Counted from the first letter of the stretch, positions 1 through 9,407 are shown. The stretch is DNA of 64,000 nucleotides from Fodinibius saliphilus (GCF_005869845.1 NZ_VAWF01000002.1:124001-188000), one strand, 5' to 3'. Numbers and translations: made by a program. The notes: generated by a model not told the origin, from the letters alone.

Positions 1-1742
1 TCGAAAACAAAAAACAACTTACTGATTCTGAGATCCCTGAATACAGCCCCAGTTGGTCTCCTAATGGTAACCGTATCGCTTTTGTGATGGAAGGGGATGT
101 GTGGATTCTGGATATTAATAGCAGTCAACTAAAACAGGTGACGAATACCTCAAAAGAAGAGCTAAGATATAATATTACTAGCTGGGCCGGTGAGGATAAA
201 CTTATCTTATCGCAATACGATACCTCTGATTATGAAGAATACTATTTCCCCGACTACGTAGGTCACTATGTTGAAACCGGTGCTACTCGAAGAGGCATTG
301 CTAAAAGAACCTATTCCGTAGCTTATCTTGACTCCAGCAAAATTGATCTTCTCTTTGAACAGAAGGGCTATGTAAGTTCCAGTGTTAGCTCTGGTGGTCA
401 ATATCTTGCTCTTGATATCATGGATGCTGCTATGAAAAATCGCAAAATAAAAGTATACGACCTTACTGAAGCATCTTCGGAAACTGTTTTTGAAGATTCT
501 ACGAAAGGATGGTTATACGGTACCGATATGGAGTTTTCCCCAGAAGGGAAAAAACTAATGTTCCAGTCAGAGCAAGATGGATGGAATCATATCTACACGG
601 TAAACCCTGATGGAAGTAACCTGAACCAACATACCACGGGTACTTTTGAAATCCCTTGGGCAGAATGGACCGGTAAAGAAACAATAGTTTTCACCTCAAC
701 CAAAGTAGACCCCGGTGAACGACATATTTATACCCTCGATATCACCAGTAACAAAACCAAAAAGCTTACAAATAAAAGAGGGTACCGTAAAAACTTTCGA
801 CTAAGCCCTAACAAACAACAGCTGGTATATAGTTACAGTTACTTCAATCAGCCATTTGAGCTTTACAGTCTCAACCTGGAAAATCCCCAAAAAGAAGTTC
901 AATTAACTGAAACCGTTCCAAATCGTTTCCATAAAATTGATTGGCAAAAAGAAGATTATATACGTTTTACTGGGCGTGATGGAGAAACGAACCTCTCGAT
1001 GTCAGTACTTGAACCACTCAACAAGCAAACTAAAAAGAAACATCCCGTGGTAGTCTTTGTTCATGGAGCCGGTTCACTACAAAATGTTTACAAAGGATGG
1101 TCATCCAGTTACTATCGAGAATATATGTTCCACCAGTACCTAACGACCCAGGGATATTATGTGATTGAGGTAGACTATCGGCATAGCACAGGATATGGAC
1201 GTGAATTCCGTGAAGATGTAACAAACTGGATGGGTAAATACGAAACTCAAGATATCATAGACGGTATTAATTACCTGGCAGAAAACTATGCTCAAGCTGA
1301 CACCAGCAACGTAGGCATCTATGGTGGTAGCTACGGTGGTTTTATGGCCCTGTATGCTACCAGTGTAGCTCCTGATTATTTTGATGCGGCAGCAGCTTTG
1401 CGAGCCGTTACAAACTGGGATAATTATTATCACACGAACCCCTGGTACACCCTGCCACGACTCGGCAAACCCAAAGCCGACTCTGCCAACTATGCCCGAA
1501 GTTCTCCCATTACCTATGTTGATGAGCTAGAACAACCTGTACTTATCCTGCACGGTCTCATAGACAATAATGTGGGGTTCCAGGATGCTGCCCAATATAT
1601 CGAAGAGCTGGTTCAGGCAGGGGACAAAGAGTTTGATATGATGATGTATCCCTCGGAGCGGCATAGCTTTAAAGACCCTGATGCCTGGTACGATGAATAC
1701 AGTCGAATCTACGATTTTTTCGAAGAAGAACTAGATGAATAG
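1..1742 (+). CDS. S9 family peptidase (DPP IV/prolyl oligopeptidase type), 5' partial
   Basis: The reading frame is open from the first bases of the window, so the N-terminus, including any signal peptide, lies upstream; the ATG at 84 is internal. The visible part begins in WD40-like/beta-propeller repeats (SPSWSPNGNRIAF, FSPEGKKLMF, RLSPNKQQLVY) and ends in an alpha/beta-hydrolase domain. The triad can be placed: Ser in GGSYGG (codon 1329-1331), Asp in HGLIDNN (1563-1565) and His in SERHSF (1662-1664). Family members are usually exported serine peptidases that cleave short peptides, often after proline. The exact specificity cannot be read from the sequence. It is followed by a 212-bp gap and a same-strand hydrolase. 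Confidence 0.93.
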   Translation, partial: ENKKQLTDSEIPEYSPSWSPNGNRIAFVMEGDVWILDINSSQLKQVTNTSKEELRYNITSWAGEDKLILSQYDTSDYEEYYFPDYVGHYVETGATRRGIAKRTYSVAYLDSSKIDLLFEQKGYVSSSVSSGGQYLALDIMDAAMKNRKIKVYDLTEASSETVFEDSTKGWLYGTDMEFSPEGKKLMFQSEQDGWNHIYTVNPDGSNLNQHTTGTFEIPWAEWTGKETIVFTSTKVDPGERHIYTLDITSNKTKKLTNKRGYRKNFRLSPNKQQLVYSYSYFNQPFELYSLNLENPQKEVQLTETVPNRFHKIDWQKEDYIRFTGRDGETNLSMSVLEPLNKQTKKKHPVVVFVHGAGSLQNVYKGWSSSYYREYMFHQYLTTQGYYVIEVDYRHSTGYGREFREDVTNWMGKYETQDIIDGINYLAENYAQADTSNVGIYGGSYGGFMALYATSVAPDYFDAAAALRAVTNWDNYYHTNPWYTLPRLGKPKADSANYARSSPITYVDELEQPVLILHGLIDNNVGFQDAAQYIEELVQAGDKEFDMMMYPSERHSFKDPDAWYDEYSRIYDFFEEELDE

Positions 1743-1954
1743 AAAACTAAACCACTAAACTCTTGAATAATACCTATTGAAGATTTATCGGGTGTTATTC
1801 CAAGAAGTGAATTTTTATTCTATAAAAAATCACAACAGTTGGTTTATATACCTGAAAAAGATTAAGTCAGTAATATTTATCGAAATATTCTTTTTTTTCT
1901 TAGGTTCTTATCTTTTTGAGAAAAGACTCCAATAATCATAATTCGTGACATTTT

Positions 1955-3025
1955 ATGGCTTGGATTGTTGTTGCCATAACCACATTAATAGTTGCCCTTT
2001 TTGTAGTAGAGCTACAGATTGCCGCACCTCCATACATGGAAGAAACATCCAACCACTTTGATGGTAAAAAGTTCGTAAATCCCAATGACGGAGATACACA
2101 CCACTACTGGGAAGTACTTAAATGGTGGCTTAGTGGATACGACAGGGGGGAATGGTATCAACTGAATGAAGAGGATCTAACGCAACATCCCCTGCCCCCA
2201 TCCAAAGTATCTACTGGCAACTTTAAGGCTACATTTGTGAACCATGCAACCTATCTACTACAGGTGGATGATCTCAACATCCTGACTGACCCGGTGTGGA
2301 GCTTTCGTGCCAGCCCCTACCAATGGATCGGTCCCAAGCGCATGCGCCCCCCCGGTATTGCATTCGAAGACCTGCCTGATATTGATGTCGTACTGCTTAC
2401 CCATAATCACTATGACCATCTGGATTTATCAACGGTTAAGAAGTTACAAAAAAGATATAAGCCAAAGTTCATAGTACCACTTGGGGTTGAAAAACTTTTA
2501 CACGATCACGGCATTATTAATACCTCTCATCTTGACTGGTGGGACCACCACCCCATTTCGAACTCACTTTCTTTAACAGCGGTACCTGCCCAACACTTTT
2601 CCGGACGGGGCCTTTTCGACCGGAACAAAACACTGTGGTGCGGCTATGTGTTACATGCATCGATAGGAAACATCTATTTTGCTGGCGATACGGGTTATGG
2701 TGATTTTATTAGAGCAATAGGTAATAAGTTTGGTCCTATACATACCTCCTTTCTCCCAATCGGTGCCTATAAACCACGCTGGTTTATGCAAAAAATTCAT
2801 ATGTCACCGCGAGAAGCCGTTAAAGCACACAAATACATTCAGTCTCAACAGAGCTTTGCCATGCACTTTGGTACTTTTCCCATGGCCGATGACGGGATGT
2901 ATGAACCCATTGAAGAACTGAAGCATGCCTTAGAGGAGTTCCAAATCAACAAACAACAATTTAGGGTTCTTAATGAGGGAGAATCTGAATTCTTAACCCC
3001 TATTGATTCTGCTAATGTGGCTTAG
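1955..3025 (+). CDS. MBL-fold metallo-hydrolase, NAPE-PLD/UlaG-like
   Basis: This 356-residue protein starts with a hydrophobic helix (about residues 2-20), so it is probably membrane-anchored or exported. The metallo-beta-lactamase core follows: THNHYDHLD (HxHxDH metal motif), a later His in PAQHFSGRG, Asp in YFAGDTGYG and a final His in FAMHFGTF. The order FVNHATYLLQ, then LTDPVW, then KRMRPPG is that of the N-acyl-phosphatidylethanolamine phospholipase D-like branch. A phosphodiesterase acting on a lipid or phosphate ester is therefore the best guess; the substrate is unknown. It stands alone between the S9 peptidase and dnaX, each about 200 bp away. Confidence 0.85.
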   Translation: MAWIVVAITTLIVALFVVELQIAAPPYMEETSNHFDGKKFVNPNDGDTHHYWEVLKWWLSGYDRGEWYQLNEEDLTQHPLPPSKVSTGNFKATFVNHATYLLQVDDLNILTDPVWSFRASPYQWIGPKRMRPPGIAFEDLPDIDVVLLTHNHYDHLDLSTVKKLQKRYKPKFIVPLGVEKLLHDHGIINTSHLDWWDHHPISNSLSLTAVPAQHFSGRGLFDRNKTLWCGYVLHASIGNIYFAGDTGYGDFIRAIGNKFGPIHTSFLPIGAYKPRWFMQKIHMSPREAVKAHKYIQSQQSFAMHFGTFPMADDGMYEPIEELKHALEEFQINKQQFRVLNEGESEFLTPIDSANVA

Positions 3026-3207
3026 GGTTCTTCAATCTTACGGTCAATTCTTCCATATTATTTTCTAGACACCAGCCATAAACTAAAAACTGGCTACCAC
3101 ATTATTTATTAAGGAGAGAGGACAAATTTAGCACGAAATTGGCCTTCATTTTTTGTAGATTTATCCGTTGTTTATATCAATAACTTCCAGCTCAACCAGA
3201 GCCTTCG

Positions 3208-5136
3208 ATGTCTGACAATTATCGCGCATTAACCCGTACTTACCGACCAACGTCGTTTGACGATATTGTATCCCAGAAGCACGTAAGCAGTACGCTTAAA
3301 AATGCCATCAAAAAGAACAGACTTGCCCACGCCTATATGTTTTGTGGTCCGCGCGGTGTGGGAAAGACCACCATGGCACGGGTATTAGCCCGTACCGTGA
3401 ATGAGATTGATCAACAGGTTGATGGGGAGTCACTCAATCAGACATTGAATGTTGTCGAGATTGATGCAGCATCAAACAATAGTGTAGATGATATCCGAGA
3501 CCTGCGGGAACGTGTTCGAATCCCCCCTCAAAATGGTCGGTATAAGATTTACATTATTGACGAGGTTCATATGCTTAGTAAGTCGGCGTTCAATGCGCTG
3601 CTGAAAACACTGGAAGAACCACCGGATCATGTCATATTTATTTTTGCTACCACAGAACCACACAAAGTACTACCCACCATATTATCACGGGTTCAGCGCT
3701 TTGACTTTAAGCGTATCAGTGTTGACCAAATAGTAGAACGCCTTGCCAATGTCGCAGCTGACCAAAACATCAACATTGATGAAGAATCGCTCCACGTAAT
3801 TGCCAAGAAAGCAGACGGTGCACTACGCGACGCGCTGGGTCTTATGGACCAAGCCATTGCGTTCTGTGGAAATAATATTCAACATGAAGAACTGCTTCGG
3901 GCACTCAATGTGGTAAGTACCGAACGCATGTTTGACTTCATGAATGCCGTAGCGTCTAAAAATGCCAGCCAAGGCTTGGAGCTTATTAACGATCTTTTGC
4001 AAGAGGGCTACGACATTCAGGAATACCTAGTAGGCCTTACCGAACATCTACGCAATCTTTACGTCGCTAAAAGCTCAGCAAAAATGCACTTGGTTGAAGC
4101 TTCCCCGGATACAAAGAAGCGCTATCAAAAAGCTTCAAAAACTTTTTCTGAAGATGATTTAATGCGGATGCTTCATATTGTCAGTGAAGCGCAATACAAG
4201 ATTAAAGAAGCGCATCAGCCTAAAATACAGTTTGAAATTACGCTGTTGAAGCTTATTCACATGGAGCGCACTCAGAATCTTAATAAGCTGTTATCAGGGC
4301 TCGAAGACTTAAAAAAAAAGCTCAATAACAAAACCGAAATAAGCAAAACTAATACTGAGGATACAAAAAGCGCTTCCTCAACTTCTGACAACAATCAACC
4401 TTCGCCTGAGCAACAACCCAAAAGAACGTCCCAATCTAAAAATGGGCAATCTGCTAATCCCAAAGAAGAATCAATAACAAGGCAACCGGAGCCACCTACT
4501 CCAGAACCTGCAGCCGTAAATAAAGAACCGAATTCAAAACCATCTACCTCTGAACCAACAAACAATTCGCATCAACCGGCGAACCAAGTCAATAAGAAAA
4601 CCCCTAAAAAAACTGAAGAGGATTCGGATGATGAGCTTAGCAAGCTATTTGGCAAATCTTCTTTGGGCAACCCCAAAAAAAATACAGAATCCACTGTTGA
4701 AAAAGAAGAAACTGCAGCTGATACCGCTACCCAAACAAAAGCAAAAAGAGCGCCAAAAGATGTAAGCTTAGAAGAAGTTAAAGAGGTATGGGAATCGTAC
4801 CTGGAAGACCTTCGCCACCACGTGCCTGAAATGTTATATTTCCAGATGCAACGTGTTAAACCGATGAAGCTTAAAAATGGGCTCTTGCTGTTGCGGTGTA
4901 ATGATGATTTTGCAAAAAAGATTGTCGATGAAAATAATCGGCGACTGGGGAAATTTTTAGAAGATAAAATTGGTGCGTACCTTGGTTTTGAGTCCATAGT
5001 CCAAAAAGATGAAAGTGATGTGGAAGCTTCAAAAAGCCCATACGAACGTTTTAAGGAGCTGCAAAAACGAGATCCAACCATAAAGCATTTGGTTGAACTT
5101 TTCGGTGCTGAATTGGATTACAACTTAAACCAATAG
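3208..5136 (+). CDS. dnaX: DNA polymerase III subunit gamma/tau
   Basis: Clamp-loader ATPase of the replisome, 642 residues. The AAA+ core shows Walker A GPRGVGKT (47-54), Walker B IIDEVHML (116-123) and sensor I FATTEPHK. Two things are odd. The usual four-cysteine zinc module between Walker A and the EIDAAS motif is missing: residues 63-81 contain no cysteine and the segment is short. A run of nine A followed by G sits at codons 368-371, just after domain III, where slippage would give a truncated gamma-like form. Residues of about 375-520 are a Ser/Pro/Lys/Glu-rich linker, followed by the tau C-terminal domain. It heads the conserved dnaX-ybaB-recR block. Confidence 0.96.
   Translation: MSDNYRALTRTYRPTSFDDIVSQKHVSSTLKNAIKKNRLAHAYMFCGPRGVGKTTMARVLARTVNEIDQQVDGESLNQTLNVVEIDAASNNSVDDIRDLRERVRIPPQNGRYKIYIIDEVHMLSKSAFNALLKTLEEPPDHVIFIFATTEPHKVLPTILSRVQRFDFKRISVDQIVERLANVAADQNINIDEESLHVIAKKADGALRDALGLMDQAIAFCGNNIQHEELLRALNVVSTERMFDFMNAVASKNASQGLELINDLLQEGYDIQEYLVGLTEHLRNLYVAKSSAKMHLVEASPDTKKRYQKASKTFSEDDLMRMLHIVSEAQYKIKEAHQPKIQFEITLLKLIHMERTQNLNKLLSGLEDLKKKLNNKTEISKTNTEDTKSASSTSDNNQPSPEQQPKRTSQSKNGQSANPKEESITRQPEPPTPEPAAVNKEPNSKPSTSEPTNNSHQPANQVNKKTPKKTEEDSDDELSKLFGKSSLGNPKKNTESTVEKEETAADTATQTKAKRAPKDVSLEEVKEVWESYLEDLRHHVPEMLYFQMQRVKPMKLKNGLLLLRCNDDFAKKIVDENNRRLGKFLEDKIGAYLGFESIVQKDESDVEASKSPYERFKELQKRDPTIKHLVELFGAELDYNLNQ
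4311..4320 (+). promoter_or_regulatory. Candidate slippage site (A9-G) inside dnaX
   Basis: The in-frame codons are tta aaa aaa aag. A -1 slip on this run reads Lys-Ala-Gln and then meets TAA at 4326-4328; a +1 slip adds seven residues and then stops. Either route gives a product of about 374-380 residues that holds domains I-III without the linker and tau part. In E. coli (A AAA AAG ribosomal frameshift) and Thermus (poly-A transcriptional slippage) dnaX makes gamma in this way. I see no clear downstream stem-loop, which would favour transcriptional slippage, but this is inference. Confidence 0.55.
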
Positions 5137-5268
5137 AATTACAATGAAGGAGCGTTTATCCCGTTTTGGTAATAGCTTTTAAACTTATGAACAGATGCGA
5201 TTCCAAACTGATTACAGGAATCACCAAATAAATATTTTAGTACTCTTTAATACTTAAATCACAAGATT

Positions 5269-5613
5269 ATGAATCAGAATATGGCAGATATGTTCGGGAA
5301 GTTTTCCGAACTGCAAGAAAAAATGAAGCAAGCAAAGAGTGAACTCTCTAAGCTTGAAGTAGAAGCAGAAGCAGGCGGTGGTATGGTAAAAGTTAAAGCC
5401 AACGGCCAACGCAAAATATTGAGCATCAGCCTTGACGACGATGTTATTGATCCTGATGACGCTGAGATGATGGAAGACCTCGTTGTGGCCGGCGTTAATA
5501 AAGCGCTTGATAAAGCTGAAGAAGCAGCTCAAGAACGCATGCAAGAAACCTATAAAGATATGATGCCGGGCGGTGGCATTCCAGGTATGGATATGAGTAA
5601 ACTAGGCTTTTAA
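5269..5613 (+). CDS. YbaB/EbfC family nucleoid-associated protein
   Basis: A 114-residue protein with the family layout: an N-terminal amphipathic helix (MADMFGKFSELQEKMKQAKS), a beta segment with GGGMVKVKANGQ, the DPDDAEMMEDLVVAGVNKALDKAEE helix region and a Gly/Met-rich tail. The family binds DNA as a dimer and is thought to help organise the nucleoid or assist recombinational repair. Placement between dnaX and recR is the conserved arrangement in many bacteria and supports the call. The start is the ATG after an AT-rich leader; no strong Shine-Dalgarno is visible. Confidence 0.95.
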   Translation: MNQNMADMFGKFSELQEKMKQAKSELSKLEVEAEAGGGMVKVKANGQRKILSISLDDDVIDPDDAEMMEDLVVAGVNKALDKAEEAAQERMQETYKDMMPGGGIPGMDMSKLGF

Positions 5614-5674
5614 TTAATTGTTGTTTGTGTACGTTAGTCAAATCGCATATAACAATTAACTCTTAACACTATAC

Positions 5675-6283
5675 ATGGAAGGAACTTCGGAAATACTGGA
5701 GCAGGCAATTGAACAGCTTGCTAAGCTCCCCGGCACAGGGCGAAAATCAGCCCGGCGTATTGCGCTTTACCTGCTTAAACAGAATGAAGAATCTGTTTTA
5801 AAGCTGGCAGAAGCACTTGTCAATCTTAAGAAATCTATCACACGTTGTGATACCTGTGGGGTTATCAGTGACAATGATCCTTGCTCTATATGCAGTAACG
5901 TTAAGCGCCAAACGGGACAGATTTGTGTGGTCGAAGAGTCGCAGGATGTATTTCTGATTGAAAAAACCAATGAGTTTCGGGGGCGCTATCATGTACTTGG
6001 CGGTGTTATATCTCCACTCGATAATATTGGTCCCGATGATGTACGCGTCAAAGAACTCATGGAGCGCATCAATGATGAGGAAGAACAAACAGAAGAAGTG
6101 ATTTTAGCCCTCAACCCTGATTCTGAAGGTGAAGCTACCTCTTACTATATCAATAAATTACTCAAACCCTTTGAAGAGGTTGAAGTCACCCGTATTGCCT
6201 ATGGTATCCCTATGGGAACGGAACTTGAGTTTATTGATGAAGCTACCCTTGGACGTGCTTTCGCAAGCCGAAACACTTTCTAA
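5675..6283 (+). CDS. recR: Recombination mediator protein RecR
   Basis: At 202 residues this is the normal RecR size. It has an N-terminal helix-hairpin-helix (LPGTGRKSARRIALYLL), a zinc finger with Cys58, Cys61, Cys70 and Cys73, and a Toprim domain beginning CVVEESQDVFLIE and containing ALNPDSEGEATSYYI. A C-terminal segment ends in ELEFIDEATLGRAF. RecR works with RecO (and RecF) to load RecA on SSB-coated single-stranded DNA at gaps. It lies 61 bp after ybaB and is likely co-transcribed with dnaX-ybaB. Confidence 0.97.
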   Translation: MEGTSEILEQAIEQLAKLPGTGRKSARRIALYLLKQNEESVLKLAEALVNLKKSITRCDTCGVISDNDPCSICSNVKRQTGQICVVEESQDVFLIEKTNEFRGRYHVLGGVISPLDNIGPDDVRVKELMERINDEEEQTEEVILALNPDSEGEATSYYINKLLKPFEEVEVTRIAYGIPMGTELEFIDEATLGRAFASRNTF

Positions 6284-6371
6284 CGTTGTAGAAATGAACC
6301 GGTTAATAACGAATTGAGGCGTTAACCTAAATCTCTTATATCTAAAAAATCCATAATTAAATAAGCGAACT

Positions 6372-8273
6372 ATGAAGTTTAAAACTATTAGTCTTTGTAC
6401 GCTTTTCATGCTGCTTTCTTTGGCTGGACTTAGCCAGGATAACTATTACTGGCAGCAAGAAGCAGAGTACAAAATGGAGATCAATATAGATGCCGAAAAC
6501 CATCATTTTACAGGTGTCCAGGAGTTGACCTACCACAATAACTCACCCGATACGCTCCATCGTGCATTCTACCACCTATACTTTAATGCTTTCCAACCGA
6601 ACAGCATGATGGATGTACGTTCGCGTACCATTGCTGATCCCGACGGACGGGTTCGTGACCGCATCCAAAAATTACCAGAGGATGAGATCGGATATCACCA
6701 TATCAACAGCCTTAAACAAGATGGCAAAAAGGTTGATTATACCGTAGACGGTACTATTCTAGAGGTCACTCTTGACGAACCGATACTTCCGGGTGAATCA
6801 ACTGTATTCAATATGGAATTTGAAAGCCAAGTGCCACGACAGATTCGCCGATCCGGTTGGATGAACAAGGAAGGTGTTGAGTTTTCTATGAGTCAATGGT
6901 ACCCTAAGCTTTCTGAATATGATGAGGATGGATGGCATCCCAATCCCTATATTGGCCGGGAATTTCATGGTGTTTGGGGGAGCTTCGACGTTAAAATCAC
7001 TATTGACAGCTCCTATGTTATGGGTGCTACAGGACACCTTCAAAATGCGGATGAAATCGGCCACGGCTATGCGGATAATTACAATCGCCCTAATTCTGAA
7101 AAACTGACTTGGCATTGGAAAGCTGATAACGTGCACGACTTTATGTGGGGTGCCGATCCGGACTTTACCCATACTACAGCACAAGTACCTAACGGCCCCA
7201 AACTGCATTTTCTCTACCAAGCAGATACTGTTGCCGTTAATGCAAAGCAATACTCCCAAGAACAGCTTCGCCAAAGCTGGGAAAGACTACCCCAAGCTAC
7301 TGTTACAGCATTCCAGTTTATGAGCAAACATTTTGGTAAATATCCTTATGACAAATTTACCGTTATCCAGGGAGGGGACGGGGGCATGGAGTATCCGATG
7401 GCTACTTTGATCACCGGAAACCGTTCTTTTGGAAGCTTGGTAGGCGTTACGGTACATGAGCTTGTTCATAGTTGGTATTATGGCGTTTTAGCGACAAATG
7501 AAAGTCGATATCCCTGGATGGATGAAGGGTTTACGACCTACTCCTCGGCACTTGTCATGGATCACCTTTTTAAGAATGGAAATGAAGAACGCCCTCATAA
7601 ACGGTCGTACCAATCGTACTTTAGTATTGCTGAGGATGGGCAACAAGAAGCACTCGACACCCATGCCGACCACTTCCATACCAATAGAGCTTATGGCGCT
7701 GCATCATACTCCACAGGCGCCGTATTTCTGAATCAATTGCGTTATATCGTTGGCGGTGAACACTTTGACCGCGGCATGAAGCGTTATTTTGAAGAATGGA
7801 AGTTCAAGCATCCCGACGGACGTGATTTTCTACGAGTTATGGAACAAGAATCAAACATGGTGCTGGATTGGTATTACCAATATTTCATAGAGTCTACTAA
7901 ACATATAGATTACGGTATCACTTCTGTGCTGGAAGATAACGGATCTACTTATGTAACGCTCGAACGTCATGATCTGATGCCGATGCCTATAGACTTAGTA
8001 GTTTCCTACAAGGATGGCAGCCAGGAACTATATTATATGCCTCTGCGCATTATGCGCAATACCAAGCCGCATAGCAGCTCAGATATGCAACGCATTGTTA
8101 AACCTGACTGGCCATGGGTAAATCCAACATATACCCTCGAAATTGATGCTCCATCTTCAGAAATAAAACGTATTGAAATTGATCCCTCAATGCGGATGGC
8201 AGATGTCAATCGTGAAAACAATGTGATTGATATGAGTGAGTATCTGAAACAGTTTGAACCTGCTACTAAATAA
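6372..8273 (+). CDS. Secreted M1 family metallopeptidase (aminopeptidase-like)
   Basis: A signal peptide (MKFKTISLCTLFMLLSLAGLS) precedes a 633-residue M1 peptidase. The zinc site is HELVH (first His at residue 362) followed by 18 residues and Glu in WMDEGF, the HEXXH-x18-E gluzincin pattern. The exopeptidase motif appears as GGMEYP upstream. The N-terminal beta-sandwich contains the ENHHFTGVQELTYHNNSPDTL stretch typical of FCB M1 enzymes. It probably trims peptides in the periplasm or outside the cell, complementing the S9 peptidase 5 kb upstream. A strong hairpin terminator follows the stop codon. Confidence 0.93.
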   Translation: MKFKTISLCTLFMLLSLAGLSQDNYYWQQEAEYKMEINIDAENHHFTGVQELTYHNNSPDTLHRAFYHLYFNAFQPNSMMDVRSRTIADPDGRVRDRIQKLPEDEIGYHHINSLKQDGKKVDYTVDGTILEVTLDEPILPGESTVFNMEFESQVPRQIRRSGWMNKEGVEFSMSQWYPKLSEYDEDGWHPNPYIGREFHGVWGSFDVKITIDSSYVMGATGHLQNADEIGHGYADNYNRPNSEKLTWHWKADNVHDFMWGADPDFTHTTAQVPNGPKLHFLYQADTVAVNAKQYSQEQLRQSWERLPQATVTAFQFMSKHFGKYPYDKFTVIQGGDGGMEYPMATLITGNRSFGSLVGVTVHELVHSWYYGVLATNESRYPWMDEGFTTYSSALVMDHLFKNGNEERPHKRSYQSYFSIAEDGQQEALDTHADHFHTNRAYGAASYSTGAVFLNQLRYIVGGEHFDRGMKRYFEEWKFKHPDGRDFLRVMEQESNMVLDWYYQYFIESTKHIDYGITSVLEDNGSTYVTLERHDLMPMPIDLVVSYKDGSQELYYMPLRIMRNTKPHSSSDMQRIVKPDWPWVNPTYTLEIDAPSSEIKRIEIDPSMRMADVNRENNVIDMSEYLKQFEPATK

Positions 8274-8311
8274 TCACGACAAGGAAAAGCTTACTCACTA
8301 AATATATTCAA

Positions 8312-8348
8312 AAATGGCACAGGCGTGATGCTTGTGCCATTTTTTATT
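8312..8348 (+). terminator. Rho-independent terminator after the M1 peptidase
   Basis: Stem aaatggcaca / tgtgccattt (8312-8321 with 8333-8343) with an 11-nt loop and a T-rich tail. It ends the rightward transcript that carries the M1 peptidase. Confidence 0.85.
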
Positions 8349-8678
8349 TTTGGGGATTTGTTAGCCTACCTCCAGTTAAATCCCTGTTTTATAAGATTTT
8401 GTGCTACACAGATCTCTCGCTTCGTTCGAAATAACTCGTTGTTTGTTTATTGTGGCAAGCTACCTCATCCCTACTTCCTAAAATCACAGCGAGAGGTCTT
8501 TGTTTTGATGGATAACTAAAAATGGGGCAGTAAGCACATTTAGATTTGCCTTTGCTGTGGCCGAACGATAACCCCAGTCACCCGACTAAGGTCGTTGATA
8601 TTACTTCCAACAATTACACCCGTGATCGCAATCTGTCAGCTGCCGGCAGTAGTGGTTGATGGTTAGTTACAGATAAAA
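8349..8678. other. Gene-free stretch with a spaced inverted repeat
   Basis: There is no convincing gene here; a 64-codon open frame across it overlaps the terminator and has no family resemblance. It holds an inverted repeat, agatctctcgct at 8410-8421 against agcgagaggtct at 8488-8499 (one mismatch), which could fold into a long hairpin or mark a dispersed intergenic element. The last ~150 bp before the convergent gene show nothing I can name. Confidence 0.4.
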
Positions 8679-9248
8679 CTAAAAAAGATTGGCCTGTTCG
8701 CTATCCTCTTTGGGTGCCCGCTCCATCTGGGGATTGGCAACCTTACCTTGATTGACGCGCAGCATATCCGGTTTAAACTTCTTACCATAAATCTGCTTGG
8801 CAACGCCCTGCAATGCCTTTTCTCCGCGAGGGGTTATTAGCAATCGGTCTTGGTCATCTATAGAAAGGAAGCCAAACTCTTTCAGGTCATTCACAATCAT
8901 ATAAGCCAGCTTATTGATCGCTCCTGAATTCTGCTCAACATAATCACGACTAGGTGCCTCATCGGCAGCAGAGTAAACAAGACCCAAAATGTTTAATTCT
9001 ACTTCGGTAAGGGGATATCCTTCGCAACCGGCCGTCAGGGTTTCGTCCCACGCTTGTTGACTAAAGTAAGCTCCAAACCACCACTTGCCTTCTTTGATAA
9101 GTTTATCCGTTACTTTACAAGCAAAATATTCACCGGGCTTCGCTTTTTTAGGGATACCCCGGTCTCGGTACATTGATACCAATGTTGCTAAATCCAACTC
9201 ATGAAGGTTGGGAGGGTAACTAAAGAATGTATTTGATGACTTTTCCAT
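8679..9248 (-). CDS. Conserved unknown protein with a C-terminal clamp-binding-like motif
   Basis: A 189-residue protein that I cannot assign to a named family. The middle looks like a winged helix: PLTEVELNILGLVYSAADEA, then AYMIVNDLKEFGFLSID, then LLITPRGEKALQG. The chain ends exactly in SEQANLF, a QxxLF pattern at the very C-terminus, which is how many repair and replication proteins dock on the beta sliding clamp. The gene is convergent with the M1 peptidase and lies 159 bp downstream of topA on the same strand, so a role in DNA transactions is a reasonable inference. The motif is short and could be coincidence. Confidence 0.7.
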   Translation of the reverse strand: MEKSSNTFFSYPPNLHELDLATLVSMYRDRGIPKKAKPGEYFACKVTDKLIKEGKWWFGAYFSQQAWDETLTAGCEGYPLTEVELNILGLVYSAADEAPSRDYVEQNSGAINKLAYMIVNDLKEFGFLSIDDQDRLLITPRGEKALQGVAKQIYGKKFKPDMLRVNQGKVANPQMERAPKEDSEQANLF

Positions 9249-9407
9249 GACGCTCCAAATTAGAAAACTGGAACCTTATTGTCATGTTAAAATTGCAAGA
9301 ATTTTTAACGATGTATGTCCCGACTATTAGACCGGGCACTTACACACATTATTCCTCAAACCGGATCACTATCCTATTGAAAAAATAAAGCTTAATTCCC
9401 GGTTACG

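Noticed and set aside
4572-5081. 169-codon minus-strand open frame opposite dnaX
   Set aside because: Ser-rich mirror of the biased Lys/Glu/Ser linker coding of dnaX; no motif of its own.
6798-7274. 158-codon minus-strand open frame opposite the M1 peptidase
   Set aside because: Antisense shadow of a clearly real gene.
8325-8519. 64-codon plus-strand open frame after the M1 peptidase
   Set aside because: Starts inside the terminator hairpin, has no ribosome-binding site and no family resemblance.
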